Below, one piece after another: positions 1-8,079 of a DNA stretch of 64,000 nt (positions within the stretch are counted from its first letter, which is position 1; each line of letters opens with the position of its first letter). The notes beneath the pieces were generated by a model. The model saw only the letters and a list, made by a program, of their open reading frames with translations. It did no database searches and was not told the origin of the DNA. The position numbers and the translations under genes are program-made. The DNA comes from Clostridium thermarum (GTDB taxonomy: Bacteria; Bacillota; Clostridia; Clostridiales; Clostridiaceae), in the NCBI RefSeq assembly GCF_006351925.1, contig NZ_CP040924.1, positions 1,048,501 through 1,112,500 of the forward strand, given 5' to 3'.

Positions 1-1
1 G

Positions 2-1159
2 TATTCACCAACTTTACAAATTAATTTGATAGTTATGCTGATCATTGCAGCAATTATCTTAATACTTAGAAACAATTCCATTAGCAGTGAAGAGGCCATA
101 GGACTTATAGATGAGATCAGTAAGGAAAATTCCTATAATACATATTACCTGGTGTCTAATGTGATCTTTTTTATGGCTGTGCCAACCTTTATTAATAATG
201 TGCTGCACTATGGCTTAGCCTTTCTTGCAGAAAATAAAATCGGCAAGCAGCCTATGGAGCACTATTCTTCCTATATAGTATATATGCTTACCCTGTGTGC
301 CCAGATAAAGTACATACTATATAGGACCTTTAAGAATAAAAAGGATCTTATAGTACTGATTATAAGTGTTTTGGTGCTTTTTCTTACCTTGAACAGAGGC
401 CCCATAGCCTTTTTATTCACTACAATATATATATATGAAGTAATTCACTTCATCAAAATAAAGGATAGAATTTCAAAAAGAAAAATCTATATATCCATTT
501 CCGCTGCAGTTTTAGCAGTGGTTATCTTCCTTCAGCTTTTTGCTTATGTTGGTAATGCAAGAATGGAGTACGCTCTTAATAAGTATAATAAGACCCTGCA
601 GCAGCATTATAAGATGAGTGATTATATGCCTGACTCCTTGGTGTGGGTATACATGTACCTGACAAGTCCCATGGATAATGCGGCACATTCTATGGCTAGT
701 CAGGAAGTGGAGTTTACCTATTTTAATAACCTGCTGTACCCCTTTATAAAATTATCAGCCAATATAGTGGGTAAGGGTGATGAATACAGGCAATGGCTAA
801 ACCATAGAAAGACTCTCAGTCCTCATTTAGCTCAGTCCGTGGGACTTACTGCTGACTCTTTTATAGTAGAGGCCTATCAAGACCTAGGATATGTAGGGGT
901 ACTAGTATATATTGGAATATATTGCGGTCTGATATACTTTACCATGAGGCTGAACAGGAGAAAAACAGACTTTTCTGCCGTAGGAGCCATGGTCATATAT
1001 TCAAATACTCTAAACCTGCTGCTCTGGAGTGTGTTTGTCAACTCCTTAAAGATTCCTGTATTGCTGCTGAATATTATGGCGGTGGTGGCAGTAGAACTTA
1101 ATCATAAATATAAATTGCTGCCAAGATTATATGAATTTATAAAGAAGAAGGTGAGATAA
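2..1159 (+). CDS. Wzy-like polysaccharide repeat-unit polymerase, 5' end outside window
   Basis: The reading frame is open from the first bases of the window, so the true start lies upstream and only the C-terminal part of the protein is seen. The visible part, about 385 residues, is very hydrophobic, with many predicted membrane helices and a long hydrophilic loop around the middle (YNKTLQQHYKMSDYMPDS region). This layout fits the O-antigen/exopolysaccharide polymerase (Wzy, 'oligosaccharide repeat unit polymerase') group, which joins lipid-linked repeat units on the outer face of the membrane. The stop overlaps the next start (TAATG), so it is translationally coupled to the glycosyltransferase. 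Family assignment rests on topology and context, not on a catalytic motif. Confidence 0.65.
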   Translation, partial: YSPTLQINLIVMLIIAAIILILRNNSISSEEAIGLIDEISKENSYNTYYLVSNVIFFMAVPTFINNVLHYGLAFLAENKIGKQPMEHYSSYIVYMLTLCAQIKYILYRTFKNKKDLIVLIISVLVLFLTLNRGPIAFLFTTIYIYEVIHFIKIKDRISKRKIYISISAAVLAVVIFLQLFAYVGNARMEYALNKYNKTLQQHYKMSDYMPDSLVWVYMYLTSPMDNAAHSMASQEVEFTYFNNLLYPFIKLSANIVGKGDEYRQWLNHRKTLSPHLAQSVGLTADSFIVEAYQDLGYVGVLVYIGIYCGLIYFTMRLNRRKTDFSAVGAMVIYSNTLNLLLWSVFVNSLKIPVLLLNIMAVVAVELNHKYKLLPRLYEFIKKKVR

Positions 1160-2049
1160 TGAATAAGAGAGTATTTATTATTTTACTGAATTACAATGGG
1201 GCTGTAGATACAATTGACTGCATACATTCATTGGAAAGAATAGATTATGATAATTATAAAATAGTGGTAGTTGATAATGAATCCACGGATAAGTCTGTTT
1301 CATTAATAAAAAAAGCAATAGGCAATAAACACATATTTATGTCCTCCGGTAAAAACGGAGGCTTTGCTTATGGGAATAATGTTGGTATAAGGTATGCACT
1401 GGAACAGGGAGCGGAGTACATATTATTGATAAATACGGATACCTTGGTGGAACCGGACTTCTTAAGCAAGCTTGTAGGTGCAGCGGAAGAGCATCCTGAG
1501 GCAGGCTTGGTTACAGGCAGGATACTCTATGAGGGAAACAGAGACAAGATCTGGTATGGCGGCGGAGAAATAAATTGGAAGAGATTTTATGGCAGCCATT
1601 ATCAAGGAGAAAATACCGAAGACAAGGGTGGCCTAAGAAAGGTAACCTTTGCCACCGGCTGTCTTATGCTCATCAAGGCAGAGGTGTTTGATAAGGCGGG
1701 CTTCCTGCCGGAAGAATATTTTATGTACTACGAGGATGTAGATTTTTGCGCAATGATCCAGGAGCAAGGCTTCACAATCCTCTATGAACCCAGTGCGGTA
1801 ATATATCACAAGGTCAGCGCTTCCAGCGGAGAAGAGGAGTCTGCCTTTGCAGTAGAGTGGAATACAAGAAACAGAATCAGATTTATCAGAAAGTATAAAA
1901 AGAGAATCAATTTTTTGAGCTATATAAAGTTAATGTTATTTTTTTATATAACCCGTATAGGAAAAATTGCAGGATATATATCAAAAGGACGTATAGACAA
2001 AGTAAAAGCATTAATAAAAGGAGTAAATTTCATATTTTATAATCATTGA
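1159..2049 (+). CDS. Family 2 glycosyltransferase (rhamnosyltransferase-like)
   Basis: A 296-residue GT-A fold transferase that probably adds one sugar to a lipid-linked surface polysaccharide repeat at the cytoplasmic membrane. Visible family features are the N-terminal ILLNYNG strand (residues 8-14), the nucleotide-binding VVDNESTD (37-44), the NTD acidic motif (92-94), and the YEDVDF motif (191-196) followed by YHK (216-218). This is the pattern of WbbL/RfbF-type rhamnosyltransferases. The C-terminal 50 residues are basic and amphipathic, which suits membrane association. The start codon overlaps the upstream polymerase stop by one base. Donor and acceptor sugars cannot be read from sequence. 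Confidence 0.85.
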   Translation: MNKRVFIILLNYNGAVDTIDCIHSLERIDYDNYKIVVVDNESTDKSVSLIKKAIGNKHIFMSSGKNGGFAYGNNVGIRYALEQGAEYILLINTDTLVEPDFLSKLVGAAEEHPEAGLVTGRILYEGNRDKIWYGGGEINWKRFYGSHYQGENTEDKGGLRKVTFATGCLMLIKAEVFDKAGFLPEEYFMYYEDVDFCAMIQEQGFTILYEPSAVIYHKVSASSGEEESAFAVEWNTRNRIRFIRKYKKRINFLSYIKLMLFFYITRIGKIAGYISKGRIDKVKALIKGVNFIFYNH

Positions 2050-2067
2050 TTTTACTAACTTTTTTAT

Positions 2068-3532
2068 TATTCAAAAAGGAAATTCACCCCAAAATGTCGA
2101 ATATTTAAGTATCACCAAAAATACACAACAAAGAGGAGTGAATACTTATGTATATTCGACAAGAATGCCTATTTTCCTTTGAAGAAATAATAAAATTACA
2201 ACCTAAAACTAGGCTTGAATTAATTCTAGCCCAACTAGATTTTTCAAATGTATTAAATGGTTTAGCCCAGCTACACGCTACGCGTGGCCCGAAAGGGCAT
2301 AATGAGCTAGCACTATTGTATGCTTTAGTTGCTATGCAAGTTGAAAAAATTAAATATTTTAATAAGTTAGTCGATAGACTTAAGACTGATCCTATATTTA
2401 GGTATAATTGTGGTTTTAACATTTTAGAGAAAACACCTTCAGCATCAACCTTTAGTAGATTTTTAACTAAGCTATCCAAAATACCTTCATTGGAATATGA
2501 CTTCGATTGTTTAGTTAAAAAGGCCATTAGTATAGGAATTGTTGATGGTTCAAATGTAGCAATCGATTCTACTAAAATTGATTCTTTTGAAAAAGCTAGA
2601 CCTAAATCCAAACTTAAGAATGATGCTGTTTCTCCAAACTGGGGAGCTAAGAACGATACTGATGGTAATAAAATACGTTGGTTCGGATTTAAGCTTCACA
2701 TACTGGCAGATTGCAAGAGTGAACTACCCTTAAGCATATTGCTATCTCCCGCTAGTTATAGTGATGGAGATTTAGCTATTCCGCTGATAAAAAAGTTCAT
2801 CACCAACTACTCTGGAGTTTTGAGTCCTAAGCATTTTATTATGGATAAAGGTTATGATTTTCAAAAGATTTATGATTATGTTACTCACGATGTTAAAGCA
2901 CAACCAATTATAGCTTACAATCCTAGGGCACAGTATGCTCCACCAGAAGGATTTAATGAGAAGTTTGAACCCATATGCTCAATGGGATATCCATTAACTT
3001 ACTGGGGAAAAGATGGTGACTACCTTAAATTTAGATGTCCCCAAGCAACCGGTAAGGTTAATTGTCCATTTGGAACAAAGCATTGTAGCAATTCAAACTA
3101 TGGATTTTGCCTAAAGGTAAACTATAAAGAGAATAATAGGTATTACTCTTATCCTCTTAGGAGCAGTGAAGATTGGCAAAAACTCTATAATCAACGCACC
3201 TCTATCGAGAGGTGTAACTCAAGATTGAAAGAGTACCTAAATGTTAATAATCTGCGTTCAGCAGGTATTAGAAAAGCAAAAGTTGTAGCTCTACTAAACT
3301 GTATGGCTTTAGTAGCAGGCACTATTGCTGTTAATCAGAAGTCTAACGACTTAAATTTAAAGCAAGCAGGATAAATTTATTAGTTTTAAAAGTTATCCAC
3401 AGGTGCAATAGCACCTTGGCTTTGCTATTATCTTTTTCTGAACAAAATAGTTAATTATTAACAAAAAGTAATGATTTTTAAATATAATTGAGGAAGTTTA
3501 ATTGTGCAATTTCCTCAAAAGGAATATTTTTT
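2068..3532 (+). mobile_element. Insertion sequence with DDE transposase, IS4/IS1182-like (ends approximate)
   Basis: One transposase gene lies in short non-coding flanks. A possible imperfect terminal inverted repeat pairs GGAAATTCAC at 2078-2087 with GTGCAATTTCC at 3504-3514 (one extra base), and the surrounding bases also partly match. No clear target duplication was found, so the boundaries are guesses. The element sits between the polysaccharide genes and the S-layer gene. Confidence 0.45.
2148..3374 (+). CDS. DDE transposase (DUF772 + DDE_Tnp_1 type)
   Basis: A 408-residue, apparently intact transposase. The N-terminal about 110 residues resemble the DUF772 DNA-binding region of IS1182/IS5-type transposases (HNELALLYAL; TPSASTFSRFL). 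The catalytic triad candidates are D140 (AIDSTKI), D233 (IMDKGYD) and E354 (SIERCNSRLKEY), the last in the usual Y/R...E...RLK context. A Cys-rich insertion (C297, C306, C313, C321) lies between the second D and the E, as in many IS1182 relatives. The start at 2148 is supported by GAGGAGTG just upstream. Its codon use is more A/T-rich than the surrounding surface genes, as expected for an IS. Confidence 0.85.
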   Translation: MYIRQECLFSFEEIIKLQPKTRLELILAQLDFSNVLNGLAQLHATRGPKGHNELALLYALVAMQVEKIKYFNKLVDRLKTDPIFRYNCGFNILEKTPSASTFSRFLTKLSKIPSLEYDFDCLVKKAISIGIVDGSNVAIDSTKIDSFEKARPKSKLKNDAVSPNWGAKNDTDGNKIRWFGFKLHILADCKSELPLSILLSPASYSDGDLAIPLIKKFITNYSGVLSPKHFIMDKGYDFQKIYDYVTHDVKAQPIIAYNPRAQYAPPEGFNEKFEPICSMGYPLTYWGKDGDYLKFRCPQATGKVNCPFGTKHCSNSNYGFCLKVNYKENNRYYSYPLRSSEDWQKLYNQRTSIERCNSRLKEYLNVNNLRSAGIRKAKVVALLNCMALVAGTIAVNQKSNDLNLKQAG

Positions 3533-3710
3533 TAAAAAAAGCTGGTTTTTATTAGAACTTTTTCCTTTATAACTACGTATATAATGTAGGAACCAAAACT
3601 AGTGAATATATCCATCCATGATATGGTAGGTTCGTGAAATGTTTGCTGAAAAACTTTTATTTGATAATTCTATAAAATGGGTGTATAATTACTAAAGAAA
3701 GGTAAAAACT

Positions 3711-3783
3711 TGTCCTAATTGGTACTGGTTGTCCTAATTGGTACTAATGGAAATATTTTTTCATGTTTGGTGCGAATTGGACA
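3711..3783. repeat. Short element with two 19-bp-period direct repeats and an inverted end
   Basis: The 16-mer TGTCCTAATTGGTACT occurs at 3711-3726 and again at 3730-3745. A diverged inverted copy ends in AATTGGACA at 3775-3783. The segment therefore begins TGTCC and ends GGACA. Terminal TG...CA with 19-bp iterated repeats resembles transposon ends of the Tn552/Tn5053 (TniA/TniB) type. It could be an internally deleted relic, or a regulator-binding array upstream of the S-layer promoter. Confidence 0.4.
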
Positions 3784-3830
3784 AAATAGTCTATTTGCCC
3801 CAGCTAAAGCAAATAATTCTAAAAAAAATG

Positions 3831-3859
3831 TGGACAAACACTAAGCTGTGTATTATAAT
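3831..3859 (+). promoter_or_regulatory. Candidate sigma-A promoter of the S-layer gene
   Basis: TGGACA (3831-3836) and a perfect TATAAT (3854-3859) are separated by 17 bases. Transcription would begin near 3866 and leave a leader of about 260 nt before the S-layer start. Long stable leaders are typical of S-layer mRNAs. No other equally good promoter was seen between the insertion sequence and 4125. Confidence 0.65.
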
Positions 3860-3865
3860 TTAAAT

Positions 3866-4124
3866 TGTAATATTTGAAAGTTTATTCAAATAAAGAATAA
3901 ATCTTTAAAATACTACAGTTTGGTTATATATTGGCAAGGATTCCAATATATTATAAGGACATAGTAAATATGAAGTATCTTAACCATATGTACATATAAA
4001 TTTCACGATTGTATTCCTGGGGTGTACGGTCGGACAAGCATCACGTGTTTTATAAGCCTTAATTTATTTTTTAGGCTTTAAAAATAAATATAATATATAT
4101 TATCTAAATAGGAGGGAAACTCAA
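3866..4124 (+). promoter_or_regulatory. Long structured 5' leader of S-layer mRNA
   Basis: This non-coding leader contains a 9-bp hairpin ATATATTGG/CCAATATAT (3926-3934 with 3943-3951, loop of 8) and a second stem AAGCCT/AGGCTT (4054-4059 with 4073-4078). It ends in a strong SD, AGGAGGG, before the ATG at 4125. The second stem is followed by T/A-rich sequence, not a clean U-run, so it looks like mRNA stabilisation rather than attenuation. That role is inferred. Confidence 0.45.
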
Positions 4125-6824
4125 ATGAACAAAAAAGTTGAAAAAGCTCTAGGTAAAGCTTTGACAGCAAGTTTAGCTGTTAGCATGGCTGCAGGCGTTT
4201 CAGCAAATGCTGCTACAGCATCATCAGCTGATATACTTTACAAAGCTGCTTACAACGCAGTAGTTAAAGCTAAGACCGAAAGAACTCAAAAAGCTATCAA
4301 TGAAGCAAGAGAAGCTATAAAGGCTCTTAAAGGCACAGGTGCTGCTTGGGCAATCGGCGAATTCTCAAAGCAAGTTGATACAGTACAAGGACCAAAATTC
4401 AAGGCTATAGTTGATGGTATTGCTAAAGCTAAGGCTAGCCAGAAGCAAGCAGACGTTGATGCTGTAAGAGCATTAATCGAACCAGAACTACCAGCTGTAT
4501 ACAGAAATTCTTACAGCTCAGCTGTTGACGCTGTACAAGGTGCATTAAACGCAAAAGTTGATGCGGCTGTAAAGAAGGCTATAGAAACTCAAGCACAGGC
4601 TGATGTAGATGCAGCTACAGCATTGGTTAATGAAGTTAAGTCTTCAACTAATGCAAACATTAAGGCTTGGGCAGTACTTATTGAAAAGAAGTTAGTTGAT
4701 GGAACAGCTGCTCTTAAGGTGGTTAGCGTAACTGCTTCAAACTTAAAGGAAGTTGTTGTTACATTCAGCAAGCCGGTTAATGTTGATACAACTAAGCCAG
4801 CATCTGATTATTTTGCTGCAAAGAATAACACTGTAGCAAATATAGCTCTTTCAGCAGACAAGAAGGTTGCTACTCTAACTTTAGGAACTGCTATAGCTCA
4901 ACAAGGAGATGTAGAAGTTACAGTTAAGAAAGTATTAGGCTTAGTAGCTGATGAAACTAAGACTATAAATGTTATAGATACAACTTTACCAGTAGCTGAA
5001 GCTATAAAGTTAACTGGACCAAGAACATTCGAGTTAACTTTCAGCGAACCATTAAAGGTTAAGCCAGCTGTAGAAGTTGAAAATGGTATCTATGGTGCTA
5101 CTGTTGGCGATCTTTCAGCTGATGGAAAGTCATTAACAGTTACACTTGGAACTGACTTGGCAGCAGGAGACTACAAGGTTAAGGTTACTGACTTTGAAGA
5201 TTATGCTGCTTTCAAAGGATTAGCAAAGACTTTCACATTAGCATTTGTTAAAGATACAACTGCTCCAGTTGCATCAATAAAGAAGGCTTCACAGAAGGAA
5301 GTTGTTATAGAGTTCAGTAAGGCTGTTACTGGCTTAACTAAGGAGAACTTCTATCACACTTATTCTGCATGGCAGCCAAGAGCAATCGAAACTACTGATG
5401 GAGGAAAGACTTATAAGTTAGATTTCTCAAATCAGTACTTACAAGAAGGTAATGTAGTTATAACTGTATTAGCTAAAGTTGGAGATGTAGAAGTTAAAGA
5501 CGCTTGGGGCAATAAGATGGCAGCAGATGCTAAATTAGTTGCTACAATCGTTAACGACGTAACTCCACCAACAGTTACTAAGGTTGAAGCTACAGCAGAA
5601 AATAAAGTTGCTGTAACATTCTCAGAAGATGTTGTTAAGCCACTTACTGGAAACTTCGTTATTAAGAATAAAGATGGAAAGGTTGCTGCAGAAGTAACAG
5701 TGGTTGATGAAGATGCTGATAACAGCAAACTTTACAACTTGACATTATCCAAGAAGTTAGACGGTGGAAATTACACTGTTGAAATAAAAGATGTAGTTGA
5801 TAAGGCATTATCAGCAAACAAGATGGCTCCTGCAACATTTACAATTACTGTAACTGATAAGACTGCTATAACACTTTCAGAAGTTAAAGCTGCTTACGTA
5901 TTAGATTCTACAAAGGTTAAGTATGTATATGTTACATTCCCAGAAGCTGTTGCAGTGACTGGTTCATATTCAGCATTAAACAAGGATAACTACCTAGTTC
6001 AAGGTGCTGCATTAAAGTCAGCTGATAAGATTGAAAAGTTTGACGACAAGACTGTTAAGATTACATTAGCAGAAGCTGTTGACTTAGCATCTGCAGCTGC
6101 TGACAGAGTAGTAACTGTAGGAAGAATAGCTGACCTTGCTGGTAACGTACCAACTGCAATGTCCGCAAACATTGCTTTAGAGGCTGCTGCAGCTCCAGTA
6201 AAAGCTGACTTCAGCGCTAAGATGGTTGGCTTGAACAAAGTTGAAATCACAGTTAAGGCTAAGCTTACTAACGTAACTGCTGATGCATTCCTAGCTAAGA
6301 AAGGAGCTGCTGCTGCAAATACTTTCGCTGCTGCTACTTATGTAATCAATGATAAGGGTGAAACAGTTATCACTGGTACATTAAAGTCAACAGAAGCTTT
6401 AGCTGACAAGGAAGCTAGTTCTTTAGCTGCATTAACTTTCGAAGTAAAGGCTGACAAGCTAAAGACTTTAACTGGCCAGGTTGTTGGCAATATAACTGGT
6501 ATTACTGCTGCTGATGGAATCGCTCCAGCTGTTAAGGAAGTTAAGCAGGGTACTGGTGCAGCAGTTGAGATTGTATTCGATGAGGATATAACATTGCATA
6601 CACTTGCAGCTACAGATGTTGTTGTAGTTGATAAGGATGGCAAGACTCTTGTTGCTGGTATAGGCTATACTGTATCTGCTAGCGGAAAGACACTAACAAT
6701 TGACTTAGATGATGCTTATAAGGGTAATGTAACTGTAAGCACTAAGTCAACAGTAACTTACATCAAGGATGCTGCTGGTAATACTGTAAATAGTGTTGCT
6801 GCTAAGACTGTTGAAATAAAATAA
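4125..6824 (+). CDS. S-layer protein without SLH domains (SbsC-like layout)
   Basis: An 899-residue exported surface protein. Residues 1-30 form a signal peptide ending near VSANA/ATA. Residues about 31-195 are Ala/Lys-rich helices in repeated bundles (ADVDAVRALIEPELP; ADVDAATALVNEVK), similar in style to the wall-polymer-binding N-terminus of Geobacillus SbsC. From about 198 onward come six to seven Ig-like beta domains. Each opens with a VxxVxAxxxxxVxVTFSxxV-like strand and several contain DxTxPxV linkers. There are no SLH motifs, no LPXTG and no membrane anchor. Codon use is strongly restricted (GCT/GCA, AAG, GTT, ACT), unlike its neighbours, as expected for one of the most abundant proteins of the cell. 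A strong promoter, long leader and terminator frame it as a single-gene transcript. It is probably the SecA2 cargo. Direct proof of S-layer formation is not in the sequence. Confidence 0.85.
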   Translation: MNKKVEKALGKALTASLAVSMAAGVSANAATASSADILYKAAYNAVVKAKTERTQKAINEAREAIKALKGTGAAWAIGEFSKQVDTVQGPKFKAIVDGIAKAKASQKQADVDAVRALIEPELPAVYRNSYSSAVDAVQGALNAKVDAAVKKAIETQAQADVDAATALVNEVKSSTNANIKAWAVLIEKKLVDGTAALKVVSVTASNLKEVVVTFSKPVNVDTTKPASDYFAAKNNTVANIALSADKKVATLTLGTAIAQQGDVEVTVKKVLGLVADETKTINVIDTTLPVAEAIKLTGPRTFELTFSEPLKVKPAVEVENGIYGATVGDLSADGKSLTVTLGTDLAAGDYKVKVTDFEDYAAFKGLAKTFTLAFVKDTTAPVASIKKASQKEVVIEFSKAVTGLTKENFYHTYSAWQPRAIETTDGGKTYKLDFSNQYLQEGNVVITVLAKVGDVEVKDAWGNKMAADAKLVATIVNDVTPPTVTKVEATAENKVAVTFSEDVVKPLTGNFVIKNKDGKVAAEVTVVDEDADNSKLYNLTLSKKLDGGNYTVEIKDVVDKALSANKMAPATFTITVTDKTAITLSEVKAAYVLDSTKVKYVYVTFPEAVAVTGSYSALNKDNYLVQGAALKSADKIEKFDDKTVKITLAEAVDLASAAADRVVTVGRIADLAGNVPTAMSANIALEAAAAPVKADFSAKMVGLNKVEITVKAKLTNVTADAFLAKKGAAAANTFAAATYVINDKGETVITGTLKSTEALADKEASSLAALTFEVKADKLKTLTGQVVGNITGITAADGIAPAVKEVKQGTGAAVEIVFDEDITLHTLAATDVVVVDKDGKTLVAGIGYTVSASGKTLTIDLDDAYKGNVTVSTKSTVTYIKDAAGNTVNSVAAKTVEIK

Positions 6825-6838
6825 TTTCAATATAAAAG

Positions 6839-6870
6839 TAAGGGTGGGTTAGTCCCATCCTTATTTTTTT
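6839..6870 (+). terminator. Intrinsic terminator of the S-layer gene
   Basis: TAAGGGTGGG pairs with CCCATCCTTA (one G-U) around a TTAGT loop and is followed by seven T residues. It lies 15 bases after the S-layer stop codon. Confidence 0.9.
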
Positions 6871-6883
6871 AGCAGAGTATACA

Positions 6884-6912
6884 TTGACTAATGTTTGTAA
6901 GAATATTATATT
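6884..6912 (+). promoter_or_regulatory. Candidate sigma-A promoter of the SLAP-domain gene
   Basis: TTGACT (6884-6889) and TATATT (6907-6912) with a 17-base spacer lie between the S-layer terminator and the SLAP gene. The gene therefore probably has its own, weaker transcript. Confidence 0.7.
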
Positions 6913-6948
6913 AATACTAGATTGTTCTTATTTTCTGGAGGTGAAAGA

Positions 6949-7755
6949 ATGGCAGCAGCTAATAAAAATATAGAACTCTATATTTCCGATTCAGCAAAAG
7001 CTAGGATATCTGACTTTAGATTGAATTTGATGAAAGAAGAATTGAAGGCTATAAATGAAAAATATCCAATAGAAAAAAATACTGTGGATATACATATATC
7101 CTATGCCTTAAATACAGATGAGGGCATTGAGGTTGAATTTTATATAAGGAATAGTTGTGATAGAGTGATCAATTTTGATCAAGTAGCTCTTATGTTGGTT
7201 AAGGAATGTTTAGTTATCGCTACAATAGATGCAGATTTACGGGAAGTTGGTAATATACCACCATTTTCAGCTGTACCCGCATTGGTAGTCTTCAAAGATG
7301 TGAGAGTGGAAACAGAAGATCTTGCTAATGTAGAAATTCAGTTCTCTAACGAAGTAGAATTTGCAGCGATAAAAACAGTGGAAGTAGATATAGACAATAT
7401 TCCTGAAAACTTACAAAGTAAATACCGAAGAACTATTGAGAAATATGCAGCCAATCTACCGAGACTAAAGAAAGATTCTGTTGACTTAAATGCCTATGAT
7501 GTTTTCTATGATGAAGAGGGCAATATAAATGTAGTACTTTTCATAAGAAACGGTTATGATAGAAATTTAAGAGTAAAGAGGTTCCCACTGGGAATATATA
7601 ATGCCGATGACGTGCTTATATATCATGGTGAATTTAATGCAAGGGAGTTAGCCATAAAGGCGAATTCTTCAATCTTAACTATTGTTAAAATACCGAAAGA
7701 ATTACAGCCAATTACTGATACAGATTTATCAAAATTCAGAGTAGTTTTTAATTAA
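6949..7755 (+). CDS. SLAP-domain S-layer assembly protein
   Basis: 268 residues with the duplicated layout of the SLAP domain (accessory-Sec S-layer assembly protein family, SlaP of Bacillus anthracis). Copy one is about residues 39-120 (VDIHISYALNTDEGIEVEFY, then I-R-N, then IPPFSAVP). Copy two is about 183-268 (VDLNAYDVFYDEEGNINVVL, then FIRNGYDR). Both share D-x-h-x-Y, FIRN and a late small-residue turn. There is no signal peptide, so it likely works in the cytoplasm with SecA2 on the S-layer precursor. The start was taken at the ATG preceded by GGAGGTG; an upstream TTG in the same frame has no SD. Its position directly after the S-layer gene supports the role. Family recall is from memory, not from a search. 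Confidence 0.75.
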   Translation: MAAANKNIELYISDSAKARISDFRLNLMKEELKAINEKYPIEKNTVDIHISYALNTDEGIEVEFYIRNSCDRVINFDQVALMLVKECLVIATIDADLREVGNIPPFSAVPALVVFKDVRVETEDLANVEIQFSNEVEFAAIKTVEVDIDNIPENLQSKYRRTIEKYAANLPRLKKDSVDLNAYDVFYDEEGNINVVLFIRNGYDRNLRVKRFPLGIYNADDVLIYHGEFNARELAIKANSSILTIVKIPKELQPITDTDLSKFRVVFN

Positions 7756-8049
7756 TTTAAATTGCCATAATATCATAAAAAAAGATTGATAATTTAAATT
7801 GTTAATGCTATACTGTGGATGTTTATCCAGTTATATGAAATATTTTGATTTTGATACCAATTCAAGAAAAATAAAATAAACTTGGATAAATGCACAAAAA
7901 ACACTTCAATTTTCTAATAGTATGTGCTATAATAAAAATGTAAAGAAAAGTTAGTTTTAATTTGCAAAATGGAAGTTCAAACCATTGCTTCTATTTAGAT
8001 AATAGTAAGAGTCGACCAAAAGTTGACTCTTATTCCCTTTCCAGCAGTA
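7756..8049. other. Intergenic stretch with one hairpin
   Basis: About 290 bases without a convincing gene. A stem TAAGAGTC-(GAC/GTT)-GACTCTTA at 8006-8032 (loop CAAAA) followed by TTCCCTTT may end the SLAP transcript. The rest is A/T-rich with no clear promoter or motif. A short open frame across 7962-8147 lacks an SD and overlaps both hairpins, so it was not called. Confidence 0.5.
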
Positions 8050-8078
8050 AAAAAAGCTGTCCCTTAGGGCAGCTTTTT
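8050..8078 (-). terminator. Intrinsic terminator of the acetylation operon
   Basis: On the minus strand, AAAAAGCTGCCC pairs with GGGACAGCTTTTT (one bulge) around a TAA loop and ends in a run of T. It starts directly after the minus-strand stop at 8080. Because the stem is flanked by A and T runs it may also end plus-strand transcripts. Confidence 0.9.
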
Positions 8079-8079
8079 C

